Below are positions 8,330 through 16,201 of a stretch of 52,578 nt of DNA, piece after piece (position 1 is the stretch's first letter; the number at the start of each line of letters is the position of its first letter). A model generated the notes under the pieces. The model saw only the letters and a program-made list of their open reading frames with translations. It did no database searches and was not told the DNA's origin. The stretch is taken from NCBI GenBank assembly GCA_018713165.1, contig DVFR01000048.1, forward strand, positions 1 to 52,578, read 5' to 3'. This DNA comes from Candidatus Coproplasma stercoravium (GTDB lineage: Bacteria; Bacillota; Clostridia; Christensenellales; Borkfalkiaceae). The position numbers and the translations under genes are program-made.

Positions 8330-9350
8330 TTCAAAAGTGTTTATACGGCCTAAAATGCGATGTACTATGTCAGACATAATAGACTTTCGCGGTAAGCTAT
8401 GTTTACCATAACGGCATACGAACAGTTTTAGTAGGGCTAATCAGGTTCAGGCAGCTATAAAACGCCGAAAACAGACCCAAAATTAATATTATGTTCGGTG
8501 CCAAACTTTTTTTGATTTGAGCTTTTAGCCGATTTCCGCCGCATTTTTGGGTAACTGCGTACGAGGAACGGCTTTGCAAAGAATAGTTTTGATATAACTT
8601 ATTGGTTCGGCTTGGTTCGGCTTTCGTATCGTAAAAACGCTAAACGCACGCCGAATTAAAGTCCGTCCAAATCTCTGTTCGGTAACGCGATAAAAATCGG
8701 TTTCAGATTATCTGTTGCAAAACTGTTGCAAAACGCCTGCAAGGCAAGGTGACTTTTGTCCACTCAGCAGAATTTATGCGAACATTCCCTTAAATAAATT
8801 TTTCGATTCTGTCTCAGAGGCTTTAAATCGGTTTTTTAAGACAGTGTTTTGATGGGCAACCGACAAGGTACTGACAATGTACTTGTATGAGTCAATGCGT
8901 TTTCACGTAAATGTCGGACGCATAGCTAAGCGACGAAACGCCGTAAGCCGTAATCCGTAAGATGTTCTTTATTAAAACTGCAATAAAACCGGCAGTCGAC
9001 TGCTTTGCATATTTTATCTGTTTTTTACCTTAAAACTTCGTAAAAGCTGTGTTTTACGAACAGTTGCATATTATCCCTTTTACGCAAAGTCCCGCATAGA
9101 GAAGCTTATAGGATAACACCTTTTTTGAGTGAGAGCTTTTTATCTGCTTTCATTCTGTAATAAAACAACTTTACGATTTGTTCGCTATTTGTTTTTACGC
9201 CTAAATTTTACTATAAAGTTGCCCATTTGTTTTCACTTGTGCAGCTCAGTGCGGCAAAAACGGCAAAGCAAATTGTTCCTGCGTTTCCCGACCCCTCCTG
9301 TCGCCCGTCAATTCATTTAAATTTTTGCCATATAACACTTCGTAAAATGT
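8330..9350. other. About 1 kb without a recognisable gene
   Basis: Stops interrupt all frames and I see no protein motif. Visible features are a tandem TTGGTTCGGC repeat near 8601-8622, repeated GTTGCAAAAC near 8713-8733, and a perfect 9-bp hairpin TTCGTAAAA/TTTTACGAA (9037-9045 with 9052-9060). TTATCC and GGATAA near 9074 and 9112 may also pair. It could be a decayed coding region, a recombination site for the adjacent recombinase, or an unrecognised RNA. Confidence 0.4.
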
Positions 9351-9379
9351 TTGACATTATTCCTCTTCGGGCGTATAAT
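9351..9379 (+). promoter_or_regulatory. Promoter of tyrosine recombinase, leaderless
   Basis: TTGACA (9351-9356) and TATAAT (9374-9379), 17-bp spacer, full consensus. The ATG at 9387 is only 8 bp past the -10 box, so initiation should fall on or next to the start codon, giving a leaderless mRNA. Confidence 0.8.
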
Positions 9380-9386
9380 TCTTTGT

Positions 9387-10445
9387 ATGAAAAGTTCCAA
9401 CTACTACATTCAGAGAAACAATAAAAATATCGAAACTATCAAACGGCTGCTGCGCGACGACCTCCCCGCATTTTGCTTCGATTATTTCGTCGCGATAGAA
9501 AATCAGACGAGCTCTCTCACCCGCCTCAACTATGCGCACGACCTCAAAATTTTCTTCTATTATATGCAGGAAAGGCTCTATCGCGGCAAAAAACAGATAC
9601 GCGATTTTACGCTCGACGACCTCGAAGCCGTAACAAATACCGATATAGAATATTTTCTATCTTTCCTTTCAAACTACAATTACGGCGGACGGCAGCATAA
9701 CTGCAACGAACGCGCCAAGGCGCGCAAACTCTCTTCCGTAAGGGCTCTTTTTAAGCACTTTTTTAATAAAGGACTGATTTCAGTCGATAATTCCGCCAAG
9801 GTTGCAACGCCGAAACTGCACGAAAAGCCTATCATCCGCCTCGAACAGAACGAAGTTTATAACATAATCGACACCGTCGAAAGCGGCAACGGGCTTTCCC
9901 CCCACCAGATGGCGTATCACGAAAAAAATAAAGTGCGAGACAGCGCGATTTTGATGCTCTTCCTCGGCACAGGTATCCGTATAAGCGAGCTTGTCGGGCT
10001 CAACAACGAGGATTTGAACTTCGACAACAACTCCTTCATCGTCACGCGAAAGGGCGGCAACAAGTCGATTTTATACTTCGACAGCGACGTTGCCGGCGCA
10101 CTCATGCGCTATATCGACCAGAAAGACGAACAGCAGACGCAGAGCCTCGAAGATTCAAACGCTCTCTTCCTCTCCAATAAAAAACGCCGCATCACCGTGC
10201 GCGCCGTCGAAAATCTCGTGCAGAAATACGCCAAAATCGTTTCCCCGCTCAAAAAGATTTCGCCGCACAAACTGCGCAGTACATACGGCACCCAGCTCTA
10301 CAAGGCGACGGGAGATATTTACGTCGTTGCCGATATTCTCGGACATAAAGACGTAAACACCACGCGCAAGCACTATGCCGCAATAAGCGACGATACCCGC
10401 CGCGCCGTTGTGGGTAAAGTTAAATTGAAGCCCGACAGCGAATAA
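9387..10445 (+). CDS. Tyrosine recombinase, XerC/D-like
   Basis: A 352-residue lambda-integrase-family recombinase that breaks and joins DNA through a 3'-phosphotyrosine. The N-terminal SAM-like core-binding domain spans about residues 25-140. The catalytic set is complete: Arg198 (GTGIRIS), Lys222 (RKGG), His294/Arg297 (HKLR), His320 (LGHKD) and Tyr330 (KHYAAI). The frame extends 12 codons upstream, but those overlap a perfect promoter; I take ATG 9387, with no leader or ribosome-binding site. hflX follows after 8 bp, so the two are co-transcribed. A housekeeping Xer role or a domesticated integrase are both possible. Confidence 0.88.
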   Translation: MKSSNYYIQRNNKNIETIKRLLRDDLPAFCFDYFVAIENQTSSLTRLNYAHDLKIFFYYMQERLYRGKKQIRDFTLDDLEAVTNTDIEYFLSFLSNYNYGGRQHNCNERAKARKLSSVRALFKHFFNKGLISVDNSAKVATPKLHEKPIIRLEQNEVYNIIDTVESGNGLSPHQMAYHEKNKVRDSAILMLFLGTGIRISELVGLNNEDLNFDNNSFIVTRKGGNKSILYFDSDVAGALMRYIDQKDEQQTQSLEDSNALFLSNKKRRITVRAVENLVQKYAKIVSPLKKISPHKLRSTYGTQLYKATGDIYVVADILGHKDVNTTRKHYAAISDDTRRAVVGKVKLKPDSE

Positions 10446-10453
10446 ATCTTTTT

Positions 10454-11674
10454 ATGGAAAATATCGAAAAAGTTTATATAATTCAGCCCAAACTCAACGA
10501 AAATTACAGAGCTCTGCACGACGAGGCTGTCGCGCTGATTGAAAGCGCGGGCGCGGCATACTGCGGCTCCACTTACCAGACGATAAAAAAAATCAATCCC
10601 GCAACCTATTTCGGCACGGGCAAACTCGCACACATTCGCGAGCTTTTAAGCGGTTTGGACGATATAACGATACTCTTTAACGGCTCGCTCTCCCCCTCCC
10701 AGACTCTGAACATTTCGGCGGCGCTTGACGACAGAAAGGTAATCGACCGCACCACCCTCATTCTCGACATATTCGCTTCGAGGGCGACTTCTAGCGAGGG
10801 CAATATTCAGGTAGAGCTTGCCCAACTGAAATATATCTACCCGCGCCTCAAAGGCAAGGGCGCGGCGCTGTCACGGCTCGGCGGCGGAATAGGCTCCCGC
10901 GGCCCTGGCGAAACGCAACTTGAAACCGACAGGCGCCATATAAGGACGAGAATCAGATACCTCGAAGCCCGCCTTGAAGAGACAGAGCGCCGCCGCGAAC
11001 TGACTGTTAAAAGGCGCGCAAAGAACAATATAAAGACGATAGCCCTCGTCGGCTACACCAATACGGGCAAATCTACGCTTATGAACAGACTGACGGGTGC
11101 GGGAGTCCTTGAAAAGGACGCGCTGTTTGCCACGCTCGACCCCACCGCGCGCAAGGTTAAAATAGACGGCATGGAATATCTTCTCGTAGATACAGTCGGA
11201 TTTTTGCAGGACCTGCCGCACGACCTTGTGGAGGCGTTCAAATCTACGCTTGAAAGCGCGCTGAACTGCGACCTGGCGCTCGTTGTGTGCGACGCGACGG
11301 GCGACTACGATATGCAGTTCAAAACCACGCAGGAGACTTTGGAAGAACTCGGATTCGACCGCCCCTACCTCAAAGTGCTCAACAAATGCGAAAACATTGA
11401 AGATTTAACGCCGTTTTCCGATTTTGTATGCATTTCGGCTAAATACGGAATGGGCATTGACGAACTCGAGAAGAAAATAAGCGAAAAATTCAAAGACGGC
11501 TATGCCGATTGCACCCTCGTGGTGCCGTATCCCGAAATCTCTGCTTTTTCAGGTTTTGCAAACCTATTCACTGAAAAATCGCGCAAGTACGACGAAAACG
11601 GGTTGAATATCGATTGTACGGTCGAAAAAATATATATCCCCAAACTCAAAAGATACATTAAAAGCATTGAATAA
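10454..11674 (+). CDS. hflX: Ribosome-associated GTPase HflX
   Basis: HflX binds the 50S subunit and can split stalled ribosomes under stress. The 406-residue protein has the family-specific glycine-rich segment LGGGIGSRGPGETQLE near residue 140, followed by a helical linker. The GTPase domain has P-loop GYTNTGKST near residue 201, G3 DTVGF, and G4 as NKCE rather than the usual NKxD; G5 is CISAK. Length is typical. It follows the recombinase by 8 bp with no clear ribosome-binding site, so translation may be coupled. A long shared terminator closes the unit. Confidence 0.95.
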   Translation: MENIEKVYIIQPKLNENYRALHDEAVALIESAGAAYCGSTYQTIKKINPATYFGTGKLAHIRELLSGLDDITILFNGSLSPSQTLNISAALDDRKVIDRTTLILDIFASRATSSEGNIQVELAQLKYIYPRLKGKGAALSRLGGGIGSRGPGETQLETDRRHIRTRIRYLEARLEETERRRELTVKRRAKNNIKTIALVGYTNTGKSTLMNRLTGAGVLEKDALFATLDPTARKVKIDGMEYLLVDTVGFLQDLPHDLVEAFKSTLESALNCDLALVVCDATGDYDMQFKTTQETLEELGFDRPYLKVLNKCENIEDLTPFSDFVCISAKYGMGIDELEKKISEKFKDGYADCTLVVPYPEISAFSGFANLFTEKSRKYDENGLNIDCTVEKIYIPKLKRYIKSIE

Positions 11675-11689
11675 GCTTTATAAGAAAAG

Positions 11690-11727
11690 ACCGTCGGCGC
11701 GCAGAAATTTTTCTGCGCGCCGACGGT
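11690..11727. terminator. Bidirectional terminator, hflX / Cys-rich gene
   Basis: A perfect 17-bp stem (11690-11706 with 11711-11727), loop ATTT, between convergent genes. It can end hflX (+) and the small Cys-rich gene (-). Confidence 0.88.
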
Positions 11728-11743
11728 GAATTTACTTCTGAAT

Positions 11744-11941
11744 TTACTTCTTGTTATTGCCGTCAAGTCCGACGATGCCGTCTATTTTAATTGCGGCGTA
11801 ATCTCTTATATCGAGGCATTTGCCGCAGTTGTCGCAAATTTTATTCGGGTCGAGGTCGCACGTTTCGCACTCCATGCAGCCGATGCACTCCCTGTCGTAC
11901 AACACGCACATCTGCCCGTGCGGTCTTTTTTCTTCTGCCAT
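11744..11941 (-). CDS. Small Cys-rich metal-binding protein (65 aa)
   Basis: Not assigned to a named family. The centre reads CIGCMECETCDLD and then CDNCGKCLD, giving seven cysteines in CxxC-like spacing, plus one Cys near the N-terminus. This suits a zinc ribbon or an iron-sulfur site. There is no signal peptide. The ATG at 11941 is preceded by GGAGG with 5-bp spacing, and an upstream GTG would overlap that site. A promoter (TTGAAT-16-TATAAT) lies 40 bp upstream and is divergent from lexA, with the LexA box between them, so SOS control is possible. Confidence 0.75.
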   Translation of the reverse strand: MAEEKRPHGQMCVLYDRECIGCMECETCDLDPNKICDNCGKCLDIRDYAAIKIDGIVGLDGNNKK

Positions 11942-11980
11942 ACACACCTCCGCCAGCCGTTACGGCTCTGTTTCCATATT

Positions 11981-12008
11981 ATTATACACCATAATTTTTA
12001 AAATTCAA
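11981..12008 (-). promoter_or_regulatory. Promoter of small Cys-rich gene
   Basis: Reading leftward, TTGAAT (12003-12008) and TATAAT (11981-11986) with a 16-bp spacer. It diverges from the lexA promoter. Confidence 0.6.
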
Positions 12009-12020
12009 GCAAAAATCTAT

Positions 12021-12059
12021 GAACATTTGTTTGCAATTTTATTTTTATTGTGTTATAAT
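12021..12059 (+). promoter_or_regulatory. lexA promoter with LexA (SOS) box
   Basis: TTGCAA (12031-12036) and TATAAT (12054-12059) are 17 bp apart. GAACATTTGTTT at 12021-12032 matches the Gram-positive LexA box GAAC-N4-GTTY and overlaps the -35 element, as expected for autorepression. Confidence 0.75.
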
Positions 12060-12078
12060 ACATTCAGGAGATAAAATT

Positions 12079-12669
12079 ATGAAGTCAAACGAAAAATATA
12101 ACGCCGTATACGAATTTATCAAGCGCTATATATCTGAAAACGGTTTTTCGCCATCGGTTCGCGAAATATGCGCAAACTGCGGAATCAAATCGACGGCCAC
12201 TGCCTATCAGTATATGAACAGACTCAGCGAACAGGGGCTTATTAATAAAGTTGGCAACAAAAAACGCGCCGTATCGCTTAAAAATTTCGGCGGACAGAGC
12301 GTAAGCGTTCCGCTCGTCGGCACCGTTGCCGCAGGTCAGCCCATATTCGCCGAAGAAAATTACGAGGCGTTCTATTCCCTCCCTTCCGAATTTTTCGGCT
12401 CGGACGATATGTTCATGCTTACCGTAAAAGGCGACTCCATGATAAAAATCGGCATGCTCGACGGCGATAAAATAGTCGTAAAAAAGCAGAACACTGCCGA
12501 TAACGGAGATATAGTTGTCGCCCTCGTAGACGACAGCGCGACGGTAAAGCGCTTTTACAAGCGTGACGGAAAATTCATTCTCCATCCCGAAAACGACGAC
12601 ATGAGCGACTTCGTCTTTGACGACGTCTCAGTGCTCGGCAAAGTTGTCGGGCTAATGCGCAACATTTAA
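12079..12669 (+). CDS. lexA: LexA repressor
   Basis: LexA represses SOS genes and cleaves itself when RecA filaments form on damaged DNA. This 196-residue protein has the N-terminal winged helix (FSPSVREICANCGI...STATAYQYMNRL, residues 23-49). The cleavage site is Ala85-Gly86 in GTVAAGQP, with catalytic Ser120 (VKGDSMI) and Lys157 (ATVKRF). AGGAG lies just before ATG 12079; the frame's upstream extension overlaps the promoter. The promoter carries a LexA box, so it should be self-regulated. A terminator follows. Confidence 0.96.
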   Translation: MKSNEKYNAVYEFIKRYISENGFSPSVREICANCGIKSTATAYQYMNRLSEQGLINKVGNKKRAVSLKNFGGQSVSVPLVGTVAAGQPIFAEENYEAFYSLPSEFFGSDDMFMLTVKGDSMIKIGMLDGDKIVVKKQNTADNGDIVVALVDDSATVKRFYKRDGKFILHPENDDMSDFVFDDVSVLGKVVGLMRNI

Positions 12670-12704
12670 CTTTGCAATTTACTTTTATAAGTGCCATTAT
12701 TGAA

Positions 12705-12747
12705 GAAAGAGCACGCACAATTTTGTGCGCGCTCTTTCGCTTTTTTT
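12705..12747 (+). terminator. Terminator of lexA
   Basis: GAAAGAGC (12705-12712) pairs with GCTCTTTC (12731-12738), with further inner pairs, then T7 at 12741-12747. Confidence 0.85.
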
Positions 12748-12755
12748 ATCAAAAA

Positions 12756-13457
12756 TTATATAGATTTGAGATATGCCACTTCTGCGGGGGAAAGTTTGCG
12801 GAATGCGCCCCTGTCGAGCCCGCGGAGCGAAAGTTCGCCCACTTTGGTGCGTTTGAGGAGAGTGACCTCTTTGCCTATAGCGGCAAACATCTTGCGTATT
12901 TCTCGGTTTTTGCCCTCGCGGAGAGTAATTTCAACCCTCGTAAAATCTCTGTTTGTTTCGATTATGTGCGCGCGGCACTTCTTCGTCACGTAGCCGCCCT
13001 CTATTTCGATTCCGCTGCGTATGGGGTTCAAATCCGCCTCGGTGAGCCTGCCTTCGACCTTTACGACGTAAGTTTTGGGCACTTCGTTCGAAGGGTGCGT
13101 GAGGTGCTGCGCAAGTTCGCCGTCGGTGGTTAAGATAAGCAGCCCCTCGCTGTCGTAGTCGAGCCTGCCAACGGGGTAAACCCTGCCTACGCTGCTGCCA
13201 AGGATATCCATAACAGTTTTTCTGCCTTTATCGTCCGACACGGTACAGAGATAACCCTTCGGTTTGTGCAGAATATAGTATTCGTTTTTCTTTAAGGTGA
13301 CGACCTTTCCGTCCACTTTTATAACGTCGCCCTCTTCCACGTCTGCGCCGACGTCCGCAGGTCTGCCGTTTACCGTAACGCGTCCATCGGCGACGAGTTT
13401 GTCGCAGTCGCGCCTGCTCGCAACGCCGCATTGGGCGAGATATTTGTTGATTCTCAT
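12756..13457 (-). CDS. rluB: 23S rRNA pseudouridine synthase, RluB/RsuA family
   Basis: A 233-residue enzyme that isomerises uridine to pseudouridine in rRNA; in Bacillota this family member acts on 23S rRNA. The N-terminal S4 RNA-binding domain covers MRINKYLAQCGVASRR through about residue 60. The catalytic block GRLDYDSEGLLILT at about 117-130 contains the essential Asp, and KTYVVKVEG and GKNREIRKMF follow. It lies 23 bp downstream of a carboxypeptidase in the ytfI-ytfJ-dac-rluB order usual in Clostridia. The stop is close to the lexA terminator, so the two transcripts converge. Confidence 0.93.
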   Translation of the reverse strand: MRINKYLAQCGVASRRDCDKLVADGRVTVNGRPADVGADVEEGDVIKVDGKVVTLKKNEYYILHKPKGYLCTVSDDKGRKTVMDILGSSVGRVYPVGRLDYDSEGLLILTTDGELAQHLTHPSNEVPKTYVVKVEGRLTEADLNPIRSGIEIEGGYVTKKCRAHIIETNRDFTRVEITLREGKNREIRKMFAAIGKEVTLLKRTKVGELSLRGLDRGAFRKLSPAEVAYLKSI

Positions 13458-13480
13458 AAGTTATAGCCTTTTTTATCTTT

Positions 13481-14500
13481 TTAGACTATACTATATAAAT
13501 TTGCCGTAAAAATCAAGCTATTTTCCGAGTAAATTTGCAATTTTCCGCAAACGCCGTCATCGCCCGTGCGCAAAGCTTCGCATCTGTACGTAACCGTGCC
13601 GTCTTTTTTAACGACTAATTTCAGACTTTCGGAAATACGGCAGGGAATACCTTCGCACATGAAAATCTTTTCGGGCGATAAAGCGGCAAGTTCATAGTTT
13701 TCAAAGGCGCCGTCGAGCAGAGAAAAGCTCTTTCCGTACATATCGGGCTCGTTTAAAACGACGCACACCACCTCCATTTCTCCGCGCATTGCCGAAGAGA
13801 CGAGGCAACGCCCCGCCTTTATGGTATAGCCCGTTTTAATGCCCGTTGCACCGTCGTAATCGTAAAGAGTTTTGTTTTTATTCGCATAGCTTCTGTATTT
13901 GCCGTGCCAGCTCTTCGTGCTTACCACCTGTCTGAAAAGCGCATTGTCCATTGCCGCGCACGCTATGGTGCATAAATCACGCGCCGTTGTATAATGGTTG
14001 TCGTCGGGGAGCCCGCTCGGGTTAACGAAATTTGTATCAACTGCACCCAGTTCGCGGGCGCGCGCGTTCATCTTTTTTGCAAATTCGTCTATGCTGCCGC
14101 TGTGAATTATGGCGAGGGAAGCCGCCGCGTCGTTGCCCGAACGCAGCATAAGCCCGTATAAGAGGTCGCGCACGTCGATATTCTCTCCCCTCTTTAAATA
14201 TATGCTCGACCCCTCTTCGCCTACGGCTTCGTCAGGCACTGTTACGACCTTGTCGGGGTCACAGTCCTCGCATATGATAAGAGCGGTCATAATCTTAGTC
14301 GTGCTCGCCATCGGCAGCTTTTCGTCGGCGTTGTTTTCGCTGAGTACGGTGCGCGTCTGTCTCTCCATCGAAATGCTCGCCGAAATCCCCGCCGCGGCAT
14401 ATGCCGCGGCGGGTTTAATAAATGCAAACGATAAGGCCGTTATAAAGGCAAATGCGGCGGCAAAAAAACAGAAAACGCCGCGCAAGGTTGCTTTACGCAT
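13481..14500 (-). CDS. D-alanyl-D-alanine carboxypeptidase (S11)
   Basis: A 339-residue low-molecular-mass penicillin-binding protein that trims the terminal D-Ala from peptidoglycan stem peptides outside the membrane. It has an N-terminal signal peptide (hydrophobic residues 8-35), then the three active-site motifs: STTK (Ser nucleophile, about residue 66), SGN in LRSGNDAAAS, and KTG in GIKTGYT. A C-terminal beta-rich domain is short. The gene overlaps the end of the ytfJ-like gene by 8 bp, so they are translated together. That context suggests a spore-cortex role (DacB/DacF-like), but the family assignment is firmer than the role. Confidence 0.9.
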   Translation of the reverse strand: MRKATLRGVFCFFAAAFAFITALSFAFIKPAAAYAAAGISASISMERQTRTVLSENNADEKLPMASTTKIMTALIICEDCDPDKVVTVPDEAVGEEGSSIYLKRGENIDVRDLLYGLMLRSGNDAAASLAIIHSGSIDEFAKKMNARARELGAVDTNFVNPSGLPDDNHYTTARDLCTIACAAMDNALFRQVVSTKSWHGKYRSYANKNKTLYDYDGATGIKTGYTIKAGRCLVSSAMRGEMEVVCVVLNEPDMYGKSFSLLDGAFENYELAALSPEKIFMCEGIPCRISESLKLVVKKDGTVTYRCEALRTGDDGVCGKLQIYSENSLIFTANLYSIV

Positions 14501-14861
14501 TGTCGGTTATGGAGTGCACCAAATCTCCCGTCTTTTCAATCAGCGTATCTATGGCGGCGTCCTCCATTTTAAGCAGTCTGCACCCCTTGCCGTCGTCAAT
14601 CAAAAAGCCCTTGGGTTTAACGGTTACAACCGTTCCGTTGCCGCCGGCAATCTTGAAGCCGTCGGCCTGCTTATATGTCTTTATATCCCCGTATTCCCCG
14701 CCGCCGTTCAGATTGACGACGGTAACCGAAGAGAGCGGAATTACCTGCGTGCCGCTAACGGTAATTATCGATTCGCCTACAACGGTGTTTGCGTCGGCTA
14801 CCTTTTCGAGCGCCTTGGGCGGCTGGTCGAAATTATTTTCTCTTTTTTCCTTAATTTTCAT
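14493..14861 (-). CDS. ytfJ: YtfJ/GerW-family sporulation protein
   Basis: A 122-residue protein of the YtfJ (GerW) family, needed in Bacillus for efficient lysozyme-triggered spore germination; its biochemical role is not known. Family features are the central NTVVGESIITVSGTQVIPLS segment, a Gly-rich NLNGGGEYG, and GNGTVVTVKPKGFLI. There is no signal peptide. It overlaps the upstream DUF2953 gene by 11 bp and the downstream carboxypeptidase by 8 bp, so the three are tightly coupled. This ytfI-ytfJ pair usually follows scpB in Clostridia, and here an IS200-type element lies between. Confidence 0.85.
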   Translation of the reverse strand: MKIKEKRENNFDQPPKALEKVADANTVVGESIITVSGTQVIPLSSVTVVNLNGGGEYGDIKTYKQADGFKIAGGNGTVVTVKPKGFLIDDGKGCRLLKMEDAAIDTLIEKTGDLVHSITDNA

Positions 14862-15366
14862 TTATTCTCTCCAATAAAAGTATAAAAAGAATCTTTATCG
14901 CGACTAAAAGATTTACCACGCTGACGACTTTGGCGCCGTATTTTATGTGGTCGTGCTCGGCATTGAGAACGACGTAGTTTTTCAGTTTGCACGAACTGCC
15001 TTTTTTTGAAATATAGCTGTATAGCGGGAAGGTTGCGGCGCTCTGCAAAAGCGCGGCGTACGCACCCTTTTCGCTTTCCATGCCGAAGTCGGATAACTGT
15101 ATTATTTTAAAGATGCACAGATTGTCGAAGGCGATTTTTCCGTCGCGCAGGGCAAGCGCGGGCTTCATTTTTGCGTCTTTGCCGTTTATCATAAGCCTGC
15201 CGTCCTCCTCCGTGTTTACGTTTAAAAACCTTATTACGCGGTAGAGGCAGAAGTTTGCCGAGGCATACTTTTTTTCCGTGTCGGCATAGGCATAAATGCT
15301 TACGTACACAGGCAGAACGCTGAAAAAAAACAGCGAGGTCACGCCGTACACAATCAGATTTTCCAC
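14851..15366 (-). CDS. DUF2953-like membrane protein (YtfI-like)
   Basis: A 171-residue protein with one hydrophobic segment at residues 5-28 and another near the C-terminus (150-166). Its middle part carries short conserved-looking stretches (IIQLSDFGMES, CKLKNYVVLNAEHDHIKYG). Position immediately before ytfJ is where YtfI/DUF2953 proteins sit, and the topology fits. It starts with GTG (15366) and has no obvious ribosome-binding site; TAATAT lies about 5 bp before the GTG, so it could be leaderless. The IS200-type element ends less than 60 bp upstream and may have altered its expression. Confidence 0.6.
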   Translation of the reverse strand: MENLIVYGVTSLFFFSVLPVYVSIYAYADTEKKYASANFCLYRVIRFLNVNTEEDGRLMINGKDAKMKPALALRDGKIAFDNLCIFKIIQLSDFGMESEKGAYAALLQSAATFPLYSYISKKGSSCKLKNYVVLNAEHDHIKYGAKVVSVVNLLVAIKILFILLLERINEN

Positions 15367-15520
15367 ACAAATATTATTTGTAACGTTTGTGTAATTATGC
15401 AGATGTTAACAATTCAAAACCACCAGTTAAACTGGTGGTTTGCACATACCCTAGAAGGGTTTATTGCCGGCGTACCCGTCAACGGGTATCGAAATTTGGC
15501 AACGCATCACTTATCTCGGG

Positions 15521-15548
15521 CAGCCGCTATGTTGCGGCTGTCTTTTTT
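15521..15548 (+). terminator. Terminator inside the IS200 element
   Basis: CAGCCGC/GCGGCTG (15521-15527 with 15534-15540) followed by T6 on the plus strand. It would block plus-strand transcription entering the element and antisense to tnpA. Confidence 0.7.
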
Positions 15549-15551
15549 GCC

Positions 15552-16019
15552 TTATTTATTCTTTATACCCGTAAACGGGTCTATGTATTCGCTCATGCTT
15601 ATCTGGTCGTGCATATGGTCGTCTTCTAACTGTTTCTTTATATATTCGCTTATTACTCGCTCGTTTCGTCCGACAGTATCCACATAATACCCTCTGCACC
15701 AAAAACTGCGACTTCCGTATTTGTATTTCAAATTTGCATGTCTGTCAAATATCATTAAGGTACTTTTACCCTTGAGATATCCCATAAACTGTGCTATACT
15801 TAAATACGGTGGTATACTTACAAGCATATGTATATGGTCTGGGCAAGCCTCTGCTTCCAATATCTCTACTTTCTTTTCGTTGCATAGCTTGCGTATTATT
15901 TCGCCTATATCTTTTTTTATCTGCCCATATATATATTTGCGCCTGTATTTCGGTGCGAATACTATGTGATATTCGCACCGGTACGTTGAGTGTGCTGTGT
16001 GTTTTATTTCATTTTTCAT
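15552..16019 (-). CDS. tnpA: IS200-type transposase TnpA
   Basis: A 155-residue Y1 HUH transposase that cuts and rejoins single-stranded DNA hairpins. The metal-binding motif HIHMLVSIPP is intact, and the catalytic Tyr lies in GYYVDTVG near residue 127. Length is normal for the family. GGAGG lies 9 bp upstream of ATG 16019; an upstream in-frame start lacks a ribosome-binding site. That GGAGG is part of an 11-bp inverted repeat (16022-16032 with 16080-16090), which should hide it in the mRNA. A further 11-bp hairpin (15951-15961 with 15970-15980) lies within the first 70 nt of coding sequence. Confidence 0.95.
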   Translation of the reverse strand: MKNEIKHTAHSTYRCEYHIVFAPKYRRKYIYGQIKKDIGEIIRKLCNEKKVEILEAEACPDHIHMLVSIPPYLSIAQFMGYLKGKSTLMIFDRHANLKYKYGSRSFWCRGYYVDTVGRNERVISEYIKKQLEDDHMHDQISMSEYIDPFTGIKNK

Positions 16020-16021
16020 GG

Positions 16022-16090
16022 TAAAAACCTCCTTGCATTTTAAGTGATGCGGTCGCCAAACCTTCACTTATTTTAACACGGAGGTTTTTA
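16022..16090 (-). promoter_or_regulatory. tnpA leader hairpin sequestering the RBS
   Basis: In the tnpA mRNA, TAAAAACCTCC (16090-16080) is fully complementary to GGAGGTTTTTA (16032-16022), which contains the Shine-Dalgarno site. An inner AAGTGA/TCACTT helix closes the loop. IS200-type transposases are known to be kept silent by leader folds of this kind. Confidence 0.85.
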
Positions 16091-16157
16091 TTTACTAAAG
16101 TATTTTTTTATTGTCCCCCAGTAGAACTGGGGGTTTATTCATGCTAAAGCGCCAAAC

Positions 16158-16183
16158 AAAAAAAAACGGCGCAAATTGCGCCG
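16158..16183 (-). terminator. Terminator of lysA-scp operon
   Basis: CGGCGC/GCGCCG within 16167-16183, followed leftward by nine A on the plus strand (T9 in the transcript). It lies 19 bp after the scpB stop. Confidence 0.88.
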
Positions 16184-16201
16184 CTTTTTAAATAATCAGT
16201 T

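Larger units (their letters stand above)
15405..16140 (-). mobile_element. IS200-type insertion sequence
   Basis: A single-gene IS200 element (IS200/IS605 family). Subterminal hairpins mark its ends: an 11-bp stem at 15417-15427/15431-15441 on the left and an 8-bp stem at 16115-16122/16126-16133 on the right. Both share the CCxCCAGT...ACTGG core expected of TnpA-bound ends. There is no tnpB. Exact cleavage points cannot be set from the sequence alone, so the limits are approximate. It sits between the scpB terminator and the ytfI-like gene. Confidence 0.85.

Noticed and set aside
8300-9350. CRISPR array or tracr-like repeat
   Set aside because: The repeats are only two copies each, with no regular spacing and no cas genes.
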